Assembly: GCA_019748175.1 (NCBI GenBank)
Contig: JAIEPX010000003.1
Location: forward strand, 124,001 to 188,000
Source of the DNA: Gammaproteobacteria bacterium
Lineage (GTDB): Bacteria; Pseudomonadota; Gammaproteobacteria; JAIEPX01
Direction: 5' to 3'
Length of the DNA: 64,000 bases
This document shows, one piece after another, positions 43,987 through 52,569 of the stretch. The position numbers were made by a program, and so were the translations under genes. Below the pieces are notes generated by a model, which saw only the letters and a program-made list of their open reading frames with translations, ran no database searches and was not told the origin of the DNA. The number at the start of each line of letters is the position of its first letter. Position 1 is the stretch's first letter.

Positions 43987-44373
43987 TCAAATATATCCAT
44001 TGTTTTCACTCTCAGGTTGATAATATACTTCATCAACACGATCTATTAATCCATTAGAAATAGTCATTATAGCAATGACATCAAATTGCCCTGCTTTTTC
44101 AGATGTTAACAAATAACGAATCGTACATTGAGTATTATCAGCGGAAGGAATTATATCTGTGCTTTGGATTGTCCACTTTCCCGCCATTTCTCTACAATTT
44201 TCGCATTGAGAGAATAATTGAGATCGATTGCTAACTAATACATCCCCGTTTGCCGTTTTTTTAAACTCAGGGCTAAAAAGCTCGGTTATAATAGCCTCAT
44301 AATCTTGCTCAACTCCTTGTCCTAATTGGTGTTGAAACTCATTATACCGCTCAGCATAAACTTTAATTGACAT
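43987..44373 (-). CDS. NTF2-like / SnoaL-like protein
   Basis: 128 aa. The cone-shaped NTF2 fold is suggested by an N-terminal helical stretch (YAERYNEFQHQLGQGVEQDY, EAIITELFSPEF) followed by alternating strands (GKWTIQSTDIIPSADNTQCT; GQFDVIAIMTISNGLIDRVD). Such proteins are often small isomerases or ligand carriers and are commonly paired with SDR enzymes, as here with the pseudogene 43 bases downstream. Loss of the SDR may leave it without a partner. Substrate unknown. Confidence 0.7.
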   Translation of the reverse strand: MSIKVYAERYNEFQHQLGQGVEQDYEAIITELFSPEFKKTANGDVLVSNRSQLFSQCENCREMAGKWTIQSTDIIPSADNTQCTIRYLLTSEKAGQFDVIAIMTISNGLIDRVDEVYYQPESENNGYI

Positions 44374-44546
44374 AGTGACACCTCTAATTGTTGCAATTTT
44401 GATAATATGCTATTTTAGACAGAGATTAAAGATTTTATACCCCTAGTTACAACTGTGTAATTTAGCCACAAAAAAAATTACTATATGAAAATAGACCCTT
44501 TTAATTTATCCTTCAAAGATATGTCATAGCTATAAAGAGGTGTTCT

Positions 44547-45053
44547 ATGTCAAAAATCCTTATTAGTGCTTGTTTGATCGGGCAGAAAGTACGCTTTGAT
44601 GCAAAAGACTGTTTGCAGTCTAATGCGCTTTTGCAACAATGGATTCAGGAAGGAAAAGTGATAGCAATTTGTCCTGAAATGGCGGGAGGTTTACCAACGC
44701 CTAGACCACCTTCCGAAATAGAACCCGGAAAAACTGCCGAGCATGTATTAAAAAGGCAAGGGAAAGTTTTGACTATACAAGGTGATGATGTCAGCGCTGA
44801 ATATCTTCGAGGTGCAGAAAAAGCCTTAGAGTTGGCCAGAAAACATGATATTCATGTTGCCATTTTAAAAGCGAAAAGCCCTTCTTGCGGATCAAAACAA
44901 GTATATGATGGAACTCATTCACGATCGTTATTAATCGGCATGGGTGTTACAGCGAAACTTTTATCGGACAATGGAATCCGTGTTTTCGATGAGACGGAAA
45001 TTGACCTTGCAATAAAGCATGCCACCGAAAAAGAGATTGCACTGCACACATAA
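44547..45053 (+). CDS. DUF523-family protein
   Basis: 168 aa. Conserved cysteine motifs of DUF523 are present: ISACLIGQKVRFDAKD near the start, VIAICPEMAGGLPTPRPPSE and ILKAKSPSCGSKQVYDGTH. The arranged cysteines may bind metal. Function is not established; family members are common in bacteria as single-domain proteins or fused to DUF1722. AGAGGTGT precedes the ATG. Confidence 0.9.
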   Translation: MSKILISACLIGQKVRFDAKDCLQSNALLQQWIQEGKVIAICPEMAGGLPTPRPPSEIEPGKTAEHVLKRQGKVLTIQGDDVSAEYLRGAEKALELARKHDIHVAILKAKSPSCGSKQVYDGTHSRSLLIGMGVTAKLLSDNGIRVFDETEIDLAIKHATEKEIALHT

Positions 45054-45087
45054 GAAGGTAGCAATATTAGACTTGACCCCATTCATT

Positions 45088-45714
45088 CTATTTTTGTATC
45101 AAGTTAGCCTCTTCAAGAGGCTTGTATACATTTTCTTCCTGTGAATACGTATGGATTTGCCCTGTTGATATATCAAAAAACCATTGATGAACATTCAATT
45201 TATTTTGCGCAACGCGTTCTGCAATCCAAGGAAACGTAAGGCAATGTTGATAAGATTCGTTCAAAGCATATTTTGCACAATCATCCACACTCTCAAGTAC
45301 TTCGACCGGTGCATCGATGATTGACACCCAGTTGGTAATAAAGTCGAAGTTACTTTCAGTTCGTTTTTCCATAAGAGCTTGCATCCCTCCACATTGACTA
45401 TGTCCGAGCACGATAAGATGTTTAACTTCTAAAACTGTAATTCCAAACTCCAGCGCTGCACTAGTACCATGGTGCGCTTTATCTTTTTCATAAGGCGGAA
45501 CGATATTTGCGATATTTCGCACAACAAATAAGTCACCTGGATCACATTGTAATATTAAGGCCGGATCAACACGCGAATCGCAACAGGCTATGACCATAAT
45601 TTTTGGCTTCTGGCCATACATAGACAAAACTCGCATAACAGATCGATTTCCGTGTGCATATTTCTTACGAAAGGATAGGTAACCTTTTATGATCTTCTTT
45701 AAACTCTGTTTCAT
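45088..45714 (-). CDS. can: Beta-class carbonic anhydrase
   Basis: 208 aa. Zinc ligands and catalytic dyad are clear: ACCDSRVDP (Cys45, Asp46-x-Arg48) and LGHSQCGGM (His105, Cys108), with FVVRNIANIVPPYE between. Interconverts CO2 and bicarbonate in the cytoplasm. It is divergent from a SulP-family anion transporter, a pairing often linked to bicarbonate or anion uptake. Length and motifs are normal. A perfect hairpin AGCCTCTTCAAGAGGCT lies inside the last codons (45105-45121). Confidence 0.95.
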   Translation of the reverse strand: MKQSLKKIIKGYLSFRKKYAHGNRSVMRVLSMYGQKPKIMVIACCDSRVDPALILQCDPGDLFVVRNIANIVPPYEKDKAHHGTSAALEFGITVLEVKHLIVLGHSQCGGMQALMEKRTESNFDFITNWVSIIDAPVEVLESVDDCAKYALNESYQHCLTFPWIAERVAQNKLNVHQWFFDISTGQIHTYSQEENVYKPLEEANLIQK

Positions 45715-45885
45715 AGCTTCTCCTTTAATGAAAATTTAAGCAAATTACTTCCGTCCAGTATTAGCTATGTTTTGAGCCTAGCATAATAATGTAATTGGAT
45801 CCACCTATAAGTTCCAATAAATCCGGCACTTTGAGCGTTTAACGCCAGTACTTATTGCCCAATAGGGGTCAATCATATTGCAATT

Positions 45886-45913
45886 AGATTAACTAAAGAT
45901 TAACATGTATTAT
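45886..45913 (+). promoter_or_regulatory. Direct repeats and -10 element before the SulP gene
   Basis: AGATTAAC occurs at 45886-45893 and again at 45897-45904, 11 bases apart, followed by TATTAT at 45908-45913. No good -35 hexamer is present; direct repeats one helical turn apart in that position are typical of OmpR/PhoB-type activator sites. Tentative. Confidence 0.3.
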
Positions 45914-45945
45914 TCTTTTCACTAACAAAGCAGTAGAGAACACCT

Positions 45946-47607
45946 ATGCAATTTACACCTAAACTATTCAGCATTTTGAAAGAAGGCTACAGTCTACAAA
46001 CACTTAGGACTGATTTAATAGCAGGCCTCACTGTGGCAATTGTTTCCCTGCCTTTATCAATGGCTTTAGCAATCGCCAGTGGTGCTTCACCAGATAAAGG
46101 TTTAATTACCGCGATTGTTGCCGGTTTTTTAGTTTCTCTGCTAGGTGGATCACGCGTACAAATCAGCGGCCCAACAGGCGCATTCGTGGTTATTGTCTTT
46201 AATGGTATTGCTCAATATGGCTATGATGGGCTACTTGTCGCAACATTAATGGCCGGATTTATTCTACTTGCTGCGGGCTATCTCAGGTTCGGTAGAATAA
46301 TTAATTTCTTTCCACACTCGGTGATTACCGGTTTTACTGCCGGTATTGCAGTGATAATTGCTTCATCACAGGTTAAAGATTTTTTTGGTATAAAAATGGA
46401 GTCTGTTCCTGCAGAATTCATTGAAAAATGGGGTGCTTATTTTAATCATGCTCATAGTATCGGTTTAGAAACGTTATTGATTGGATTGGGTTCGCTTGCC
46501 ATCATTATATTGATGCGTCATTTTACTCCTAAATTACCGGGATATATCGTTGTTGTAGTTTTGTCTTCACTTGTAGTAGCCTTCTTCAACATCCCCACTG
46601 ATACCATAGCCATACGGTTTCCAAATATCCCCTCTGGGCTTCCTTTGCCTTCAATTCCTGAAATTGGGCTCGATAAAATAAATGATGTGGTACCTCTTGC
46701 ATTCACGATTGCCTTCCTCGCTGGAATCGAATCATTGCTATCAGCCGTTGTTGCTGACGGAATGACCGGTTATAAACACCGTCCTAACCAAGAAATTGTT
46801 GCGACTGGTATCGCTAACATCGCCTCTACACTATTTGGTGGCTTGCCAGCCACTGGAGCAATAGCGCGAACTGCAACCAATATTAGAGCAGGAGCCACAA
46901 CACCTGTAGCTGGGCTATTTAATGCTGCATTTATTTTAATATTTGTATTATTCGCCACTAAATATATGGGTTATATCCCAATGGCAGCATTAGCCGCCAT
47001 ATTATTTATTGTCGCATGGGGTATGAGTGAAGTTCATCAATTTGCACACATTCTTCGATTATCAAATACCGATCGACTATTACTTCTACTGACATTTTTC
47101 CTAACAATATTAGTAGATTTAACCGTTGCAATCTCTGTAGGCATTATTGTTGCATCATTACTGTTCATGCGTGAAATGAGCAAATCAGTTGCTATCTCTA
47201 CAGACATTAATGGTGATACGCTTGATGAAGAAAATCAGCGCCTAACTCTCCCAGCCAAGGTGGAAGTTTTTAAAATTAGTGGGCCTCTATTTTTTGCCGT
47301 AGCGGGTGACTTTATCGATGCTATACGACCGATCAGTGAAATGCCCAAAGCACTAATCATACGCATGCCTTTAGTGCCTTATCTTGATGGAACAAGTGCG
47401 CGAAGCCTTCAAAATTTAATCAAAGATTGCCACGCCAAAGACACCGCTGTTGTTATCAGTGGATTACAAGATCAACCTAGAGAAATGTTAACCAATGCGG
47501 GTATTCATCACGGTGCACAAGGTGTATTTTTCGCGGAAAACTATCAAGAAGCCATTGAAATCACGCGTGAAATTTGTGCAAAGAAAAAACTACGGAAGCA
47601 TGATTAA
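45946..47607 (+). CDS. SulP-family anion transporter with STAS domain
   Basis: 553 aa. N-terminal membrane region with about 12-14 spans begins LRTDLIAGLTVAIVSLPLSM, and contains SRVQISGPTGAFVVIVFNGI and ATGIANIASTLFGGLPATGA IARTATNIRAGATTP-type motifs of SulP carriers. Residues ~440-545 are a cytoplasmic STAS domain (EVFKISGPLFFAVAGDFIDA, RMPLVPYLDGTSARSLQNLI). SulP proteins move sulfate, bicarbonate or other anions with H+ or Na+. Divergence from carbonic anhydrase favours bicarbonate as substrate, but sulfate is equally possible. Confidence 0.93.
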   Translation: MQFTPKLFSILKEGYSLQTLRTDLIAGLTVAIVSLPLSMALAIASGASPDKGLITAIVAGFLVSLLGGSRVQISGPTGAFVVIVFNGIAQYGYDGLLVATLMAGFILLAAGYLRFGRIINFFPHSVITGFTAGIAVIIASSQVKDFFGIKMESVPAEFIEKWGAYFNHAHSIGLETLLIGLGSLAIIILMRHFTPKLPGYIVVVVLSSLVVAFFNIPTDTIAIRFPNIPSGLPLPSIPEIGLDKINDVVPLAFTIAFLAGIESLLSAVVADGMTGYKHRPNQEIVATGIANIASTLFGGLPATGAIARTATNIRAGATTPVAGLFNAAFILIFVLFATKYMGYIPMAALAAILFIVAWGMSEVHQFAHILRLSNTDRLLLLLTFFLTILVDLTVAISVGIIVASLLFMREMSKSVAISTDINGDTLDEENQRLTLPAKVEVFKISGPLFFAVAGDFIDAIRPISEMPKALIIRMPLVPYLDGTSARSLQNLIKDCHAKDTAVVISGLQDQPREMLTNAGIHHGAQGVFFAENYQEAIEITREICAKKKLRKHD

Positions 47608-47674
47608 TTTGGATTCCTAATATTCTTGTGCTTTGACTTAGATTGATTACGTTTATTTTAGGTTTATATTGAAT

Positions 47675-47700
47675 GACTCCTCTTAGCGGGGGAGTCTATT
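47675..47700 (+). terminator. Hairpin after the SulP gene
   Basis: GACTCC at 47675-47680 pairs with GGAGTC at 47691-47696 around a 10-base loop, followed by TATTTAATTCTT. It sits 68 bases past the SulP stop and 21 bases past the convergent mnmE end, so it may serve both directions. The U-tract is interrupted, so strength is moderate. Confidence 0.5.
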
Positions 47701-47720
47701 TAATTCTTGAGACAAAAAAA

Positions 47721-49079
47721 TTATTTTCCTATACAAAACGTCGAGAAAATTTTTCCGAGCAAATCGTCTGCTCTGAATTCTCCGGTGATTTCACTCAGTG
47801 AATTTTGAGCAAGCCGACATTCTTCAGCAAGCAACTCACCAGCCCGCTCATTTGATAAATGGGCTTCCCCAATTTTCAAATGCTTTTCAGCGGTTTCTAT
47901 TGCTAATAAATGACGTCTTCTCGCACTAAAATTTCCTTCACCCACTGATTGAAAACCAATCGTGTCAAGAATCGTTTTTTTCAATAGATCAATTCCCAAG
48001 CCTGTTTTCGCAGAAATAAGAACAGTTTTAACTCCATCTTGTTCCAGCGTCATGGGTTCATTTTGAGTAAGGTCAATTTTATTACGTATAATAATTAATC
48101 TGTTTCGTCCTGAAAAATTCTCTATCATGGCGGAAAATAGGTTATTGAAATCCGACGAATGACTATGATCCAAAACCAACAATAAAAGATCTGCTTGTTT
48201 AATTTCGTTTTCTGCTCGACGTATGCCTTCTTGTTCAACAACATCTTGGCTGTCTCGCAATCCGGCCGTATCTACCAATTGAAAACGCACGCCCTCAATG
48301 CTGATTTCAGCTCTGAGTAAATCTCGTGTAGTACCTGGAACCGGTGTCACGATAGCAGTATCCTCACCGGTGAGTCGATTTAATAAACTCGATTTTCCTA
48401 CATTCGGAGACCCCGCCAAAGCTAATTTAATTCCGTCTCTCAAAATAACGCCCTGCTGCGCTTTATTTTTCAAATCACCCAATTGTTTTTTTATTTCTGT
48501 TAATTGTTGTGTAATTCGACCATCGGAAAGAAAATCAATTTCTTCTTCAGGAAAATCGATTGCTGCTTCGACAAACATACGTAAAGCAATTAATTTTTCT
48601 ACGATAGCATGAACCACCTGGGAAAACTCACCCTGTAAAGAGCGCATTGCTGAACGTGCCGCTTGTTCAGATGTTGCAGAAATAAGATCCGAAATTGCTT
48701 CAGCTTGCGTTAAATCTAATTTATTATTTAAAAAAGCGCGCTCTGAAAATTCCCCGGGTCTTGCCAATCGTGCACCGCAACGAATGATTCGTTGGAGTAA
48801 AGATTCTAAAATAATTTGGCCACCATGCCCTTGAAATTCCACAACATCTTCACCGGTAAAAGAATTGGGTGCTTGAAAATAAATAACAAGCCCTTCATCG
48901 ATAATATTGTTTTTTTCATCGTGAAAACGACTGTATTGTGCGTAGCGGGGAGTTAGAGACTGTCCTGTAATAGTTTGTGCGATTAAAGGTGCCAGTGACC
49001 CTGACACCCTAATAACACCTATTCCTGCCGGTCCACTTGCTGTAGCAATTGCGGCAATTGTTTCATTATTTATATTCAC
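47721..49079 (-). CDS. mnmE: tRNA modification GTPase MnmE (TrmE)
   Basis: 452 aa. N-terminal folate-binding domain (NINNETIAAIATASGPAGIG VIRVSG-type opening), a central G domain inserted in a helical domain with P-loop AGSPNVGKSSLLNRL, TPVPGTTRDLL, DTAG in LVDTAGLRDS and RNKIDL, and the C-terminal FCIGK with the catalytic cysteine. Partner of MnmG in U34 modification of tRNA; K+-dependent GTPase. Last gene of the rpmH-rnpA-yidD-yidC-mnmE order, which is standard near the replication origin in gammaproteobacteria. Length is normal. Confidence 0.98.
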   Translation of the reverse strand: MNINNETIAAIATASGPAGIGVIRVSGSLAPLIAQTITGQSLTPRYAQYSRFHDEKNNIIDEGLVIYFQAPNSFTGEDVVEFQGHGGQIILESLLQRIIRCGARLARPGEFSERAFLNNKLDLTQAEAISDLISATSEQAARSAMRSLQGEFSQVVHAIVEKLIALRMFVEAAIDFPEEEIDFLSDGRITQQLTEIKKQLGDLKNKAQQGVILRDGIKLALAGSPNVGKSSLLNRLTGEDTAIVTPVPGTTRDLLRAEISIEGVRFQLVDTAGLRDSQDVVEQEGIRRAENEIKQADLLLLVLDHSHSSDFNNLFSAMIENFSGRNRLIIIRNKIDLTQNEPMTLEQDGVKTVLISAKTGLGIDLLKKTILDTIGFQSVGEGNFSARRRHLLAIETAEKHLKIGEAHLSNERAGELLAEECRLAQNSLSEITGEFRADDLLGKIFSTFCIGK

Positions 49080-49088
49080 CAGAACACA

Positions 49089-50780
49089 CTACTTTTTACC
49101 TAACTTTTTCAATTTAGAGCCTGAAAATTTATTCATACAATACGCTTGCTGTGCAATAGAGAAAAGGATATTCACAAACCAGTACAACACCAATCCTGCT
49201 GGAAACGTTGCAAAAAATACTGAAAATGCAATCGGCATAATGTACATCATCATCGCTTGTGTACGATCAGGTGGAGTAGGACTCAATCGAGTTTGTAATA
49301 ACATCGAAAGCATCATTAGCCCCGGTAAAATATATAAAGGGTCTGGCGCTGATAAATCTTTTACCCACAAAATCCAAGGAGCATGACGTAAATGAACGCT
49401 TTCTATCAACACATAATAGAGTGCGATGAAAAAGGGCATTTGAATTAACATCGGCAAACAACCACCTAGAGGATTCACTTTTTCTTTTCGATAAAGTTCC
49501 ATCATCGCTTGGCTCATTTTTTGTCGATCTTCTCCAAAGCGTTCTTTAAGCGTATTCATTCGTGGCTGTAAATCTCGCATCTTTGCCATCGATCGATAAC
49601 TCGTTGCTGATAATTTATAGAAAAGTAATTTGATAATGAGCGTAATTAAAACAATTGACCAACCCCAGTTTCCGACAAACTTATTTATTTGTGCTAGCAA
49701 CCAGTAAATAGGCTCAGAAATAAAAAATAACCAACCAAAGTCAATTGTCTTTGATAAATTAGGCGCTAATTTTTCGAGATCTTCGTGTAATTCTGGTCCT
49801 ACATATAATTTCGCATTGGTTGAAAATTGAGTTCCTGCGGGCACATCTAATTCAGGCCCTACAAATCCTATAGTGTAAATATTTTTGTCATGAACTCGAC
49901 TAAAATAATGATTTTGCGCTTTGCTGTAAGGAATCCACGCGCTAAGAAAATATTGTTCCTGCATCGCTACCCAGCCACCTGTGATATTGCGACTGAGATT
50001 ATTTTTTGTCATTGATTTATACGATATTTTTTCGTACGGAACTTGATCGCTAGAAATCGCAGCACCCGTGTATGTCCGTAGACCAAACATCCCGCCTTCT
50101 TCAGTTTTTGCGCGCTGAATTTGAGCATACAGACTACCGTGCCAATCTTTGCCGTCTTGATTATTGATTAAGTATTCAACCGTAAGATCATACTGACCGC
50201 GAGTCAAAATAAATCGCTTAGTCACAGATAAGCCAGCCCCATCGTTCCATTTGAGATCGACGTTTAAGGTATTTTGTCCAACAGGAAGGTCGAACACTTT
50301 TTTGTCTACGTGATAAAGCGCTTGCCCATTAGCTGTATCGGGCCCATTTGCCCCCATCAGACCACTTTGAGCAATGTAGAGGGTATCTGGTGAATCACTA
50401 AATAGTTGTACCGGTACATCGGGCTTGGCTACAGCTTCAGGATACCCAGGCAAACCAGATTTGATAATGTTCCCGCCTTTAGTGTCTATGATGAGTCTTA
50501 AGGTATCGGTATTTACAGCAATCAAATCACCTTGAGCGTCGCCCGTCGCTTGCCCGGCCTTAGCTGAACTACTTCCTGCGGATTCGATACTTTTCTGGGA
50601 AGCGGCTAATGCTGAAGCCGGAGGCAAATTGGTATTCGCAGCATTCGTTGCGCCAGGGGTACCTGGTGCGGCAACTTCTACTGGTGCAGGAGCAGGTACA
50701 TGCTCCATTTGCCATTGATTCCACATTAAAAAGCCTATTACGGCCAACAAAATATACAGTAATGTTCGTCTATCTATCAT
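49089..50780 (-). CDS. yidC: Membrane protein insertase YidC
   Basis: 563 aa, normal for proteobacteria. N-terminal span [20 protein letters not shown], an Ala/Pro-rich linker, a large periplasmic beta domain, then five C-terminal spans with [24 protein letters not shown] and [31 protein letters not shown] segments that form the insertase core. Inserts and folds inner-membrane proteins alone or with SecYEG. Start overlaps the yidD stop by ATGA; mnmE follows after 9 bases. Confidence 0.98.
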   Translation of the reverse strand: MIDRRTLLYILLAVIGFLMWNQWQMEHVPAPAPVEVAAPGTPGATNAANTNLPPASALAASQKSIESAGSSSAKAGQATGDAQGDLIAVNTDTLRLIIDTKGGNIIKSGLPGYPEAVAKPDVPVQLFSDSPDTLYIAQSGLMGANGPDTANGQALYHVDKKVFDLPVGQNTLNVDLKWNDGAGLSVTKRFILTRGQYDLTVEYLINNQDGKDWHGSLYAQIQRAKTEEGGMFGLRTYTGAAISSDQVPYEKISYKSMTKNNLSRNITGGWVAMQEQYFLSAWIPYSKAQNHYFSRVHDKNIYTIGFVGPELDVPAGTQFSTNAKLYVGPELHEDLEKLAPNLSKTIDFGWLFFISEPIYWLLAQINKFVGNWGWSIVLITLIIKLLFYKLSATSYRSMAKMRDLQPRMNTLKERFGEDRQKMSQAMMELYRKEKVNPLGGCLPMLIQMPFFIALYYVLIESVHLRHAPWILWVKDLSAPDPLYILPGLMMLSMLLQTRLSPTPPDRTQAMMMYIMPIAFSVFFATFPAGLVLYWFVNILFSIAQQAYCMNKFSGSKLKKLGKK

Positions 50781-51040
50781 AACTCGTCTTTCTGGTTAGG
50801 TACTGGATCATATCCACCGGGATGGAATGGGTGACATCTTAGCAATCGACGCACTGTCAGCCTTAAGCCTTTCATCACCCCGTGCGAACGAAGTGCATGC
50901 TGACTATAACTAGAGCACGTCGGCTCAAAGCGACAATGATGCCCTAAGAACGGACTAATTGCTAGTTGATATACTCGAAGTATGCTTATTAGGCACCAGC
51001 CAACTGCGTTTCGACTTTTTGCCATAAACGTTCTATACAT
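50777..51040 (-). CDS. yidD: Membrane protein insertion efficiency factor YidD
   Basis: 87 aa. Characteristic small protein: [58 protein letters not shown], with the three conserved cysteines. Amphipathic, bound to the inner membrane, assists insertion with YidC. It overlaps rnpA by 52 bases at its start and yidC by 4 at its end, as is usual. A shorter start (ILRVYQ... region) would reduce the rnpA overlap, but family members often begin near here. Confidence 0.95.
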   Translation of the reverse strand: MYRTFMAKSRNAVGWCLISILRVYQLAISPFLGHHCRFEPTCSSYSQHALRSHGVMKGLRLTVRRLLRCHPFHPGGYDPVPNQKDEL

Positions 51041-51348
51041 TCTCTAAGCTCTCTCTTGCTGAACGTTGAGCTGGGTATTTTTACCACAATTACAATATCA
51101 AGACTATCTAATTGTACTTGCCGTCGGCGGAAAGAATCACGAATGACGCGCTTCACAGCATTACGATCGGAGGCTAATTTAAAAGCACGTTTTGGAACAC
51201 TAACGCCTAAGCGGGCATGATGAATGTCGTTATGTCGGCATAATGCGACTAAGTTTTGATCTGAAAAGCGACGTGGTCGTTGAAAAACCGCCATAAACTC
51301 AGCTTCACTACGAAGCCGCATATGACGCGTAAAGCGCTGTGAGCTCAC
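50989..51348 (-). CDS. rnpA: Ribonuclease P protein component
   Basis: 119 aa from a GTG that overlaps the rpmH stop (GTGA). RNase P signature is clear: [20 protein letters not shown] and [13 protein letters not shown] (the RNR motif), very basic overall. With RNase P RNA it matures the 5' ends of tRNAs. RNase P RNA itself is not in this window. Standard position between rpmH and yidD. Confidence 0.96.
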   Translation of the reverse strand: MSSQRFTRHMRLRSEAEFMAVFQRPRRFSDQNLVALCRHNDIHHARLGVSVPKRAFKLASDRNAVKRVIRDSFRRRQVQLDSLDIVIVVKIPSSTFSKRELRECIERLWQKVETQLAGA

Positions 51349-51479
51349 ACGGATAGACGCTTACGACCCTTAGCGCGTCGACGTGCTAACACGATTCGAC
51401 CGTTTTTGGTTGCCATACGAGCTCGAAAGCCGTGTGTACGCTTGCGTTTTAGAACACTGGGTTGAAATGTACGTTTCAT
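51345..51479 (-). CDS. rpmH: 50S ribosomal protein L34
   Basis: 44 aa: [20 protein letters not shown] then [24 protein letters not shown] in sequence. Canonical L34, too short for typical ORF lists but unmistakable. The TGA stop overlaps the rnpA GTG start. In most gammaproteobacteria dnaA lies divergently upstream of rpmH; here a HAD phosphatase gene is found instead on the same strand. Confidence 0.98.
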   Translation of the reverse strand: MKRTFQPSVLKRKRTHGFRARMATKNGRIVLARRRAKGRKRLSV

Positions 51480-51515
51480 GACCTATCTCATAACTGTTTT
51501 CAAAATTGGATGGGC

Positions 51516-51545
51516 AGTATAACTTGAATAACTTCATGATGTAAA
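51516..51545 (-). promoter_or_regulatory. Sigma70-type promoter for rpmH operon
   Basis: On the minus strand TTTACA (51545-51540) and TATACT (51521-51516) are separated by 18 bases and lie 37 bases before the rpmH start. Both hexamers are one to two changes from consensus, fitting a strongly expressed ribosomal operon. Confidence 0.6.
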
Positions 51546-51570
51546 TAGATTCTTTGTTTACAAATCGAAC

Positions 51571-52485
51571 TTACTTATGGCGCCGTAGCGACGTTCTAGA
51601 GTCCAAATCTTGATATTCTCTAGATGGGATTAGCTCCTTCTGTAAATCAATGAAACTACTAAACGATCTCAACCGACATTTAATTGAATCACTATGCGTC
51701 ATCCAAATCGCCGAAACTGCGATATTATGCTCGGATAATACATTTGCCAAATTAAGGGCACCTAGCATGTCTGAATCAGCACCATCTCCAATGATAACAA
51801 CTTCTGTGATGCCTGAGTTCTGAATTTCTGGATACAGGGATTTAATAGCTGTCATAAAATGATAGGGATCTGGCTTTGTACGCGGTGACACTGAATCTGA
51901 TGCAATAATTGGGCAGTCCTCAAAAATGTCATTCCAACCAAATAATTCTATACCATGCTTTACAAGCTTAGTTGAACTATTCGACACAATCACAAATGGG
52001 ATGCGCTCCTTTAATAGTGCTCGCAGTAAATCTTCAGCGCCAGGAAATGGTTTTTTGGGGGGTACATCTTTGTGGTCCATATATTCAAAATACAGTACCT
52101 GAGCTTCATGGCAATAGTCATCACCAAAAATACTCTTTAAGTGCTCAGAAAACTCTTGTGTCCAGGGTTTACGCAGTAAACATCTATCAATATTGCATTC
52201 AGGATGTCTTTGTTCGATTTTACTTGCAACAAGTGACAATCTTTTTTGAATAGTCGGGAATGTATTACAAAGACAATTATCCCAATCAATCAGAACTATA
52301 TGATCTGTTTTCATGAACTCATTTTTTTTATTCGGAGAAACGATTTGTTGTTTAATAATAGTTGTGGAATTAAAATTTTTGCTAAGCATGTCACTTTCAT
52401 TTCTCTTCTTCCCATATAAATAACCAGCAAAAAAAGTAGGTCCTAAAACAAGCGGAACATATCTTTGCAAGTGCTTATATCGCAT
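51571..52485 (-). CDS. Membrane-anchored HAD-family hydrolase
   Basis: 304 aa. An N-terminal hydrophobic stretch (YVPLVLGPTFFAGYLYG) may anchor it. HAD motifs follow: motif I IVLIDWDNCLCN (nucleophile Asp and +2 Asp), motif II PFVIVSNSSTK, motif III Lys in RTKPDPYHF, motif IV VVIIGDGADSDMLGA. The cap lies between motifs I and II. Phosphatase or related activity on a small substrate is likely; the unusual long N-terminal leader sets it apart from standard phosphoglycolate phosphatases. It occupies the usual place of dnaA beside rpmH. Confidence 0.83.
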   Translation of the reverse strand: MRYKHLQRYVPLVLGPTFFAGYLYGKKRNESDMLSKNFNSTTIIKQQIVSPNKKNEFMKTDHIVLIDWDNCLCNTFPTIQKRLSLVASKIEQRHPECNIDRCLLRKPWTQEFSEHLKSIFGDDYCHEAQVLYFEYMDHKDVPPKKPFPGAEDLLRALLKERIPFVIVSNSSTKLVKHGIELFGWNDIFEDCPIIASDSVSPRTKPDPYHFMTAIKSLYPEIQNSGITEVVIIGDGADSDMLGALNLANVLSEHNIAVSAIWMTHSDSIKCRLRSFSSFIDLQKELIPSREYQDLDSRTSLRRHK

Positions 52486-52538
52486 TTTGTTTCCTTAAAC
52501 ACGTTAATAAAATTAATATGAAATTTAATCATACCTCT

Positions 52539-52565
52539 ATAGACATATTTTATGTCTATTTTTCA
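52539..52565. promoter_or_regulatory. Inverted repeat upstream of the HAD gene
   Basis: ATAGACAT (52539-52546) and ATGTCTAT (52552-52559) form a perfect 8-bp dyad with a 5-base loop, with T-residues after it on the plus strand only. Genes on both sides run on the minus strand, so it is less likely a terminator than an operator or a hairpin in the leader of the HAD gene. Confidence 0.35.
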
Positions 52566-52569
52566 ATAA

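Noticed and set aside
45105..45121. Terminator hairpin AGCCTCTTCAAGAGGCT
   Set aside because: It lies within the final codons of the carbonic anhydrase gene and is not followed by a T-run on either strand.
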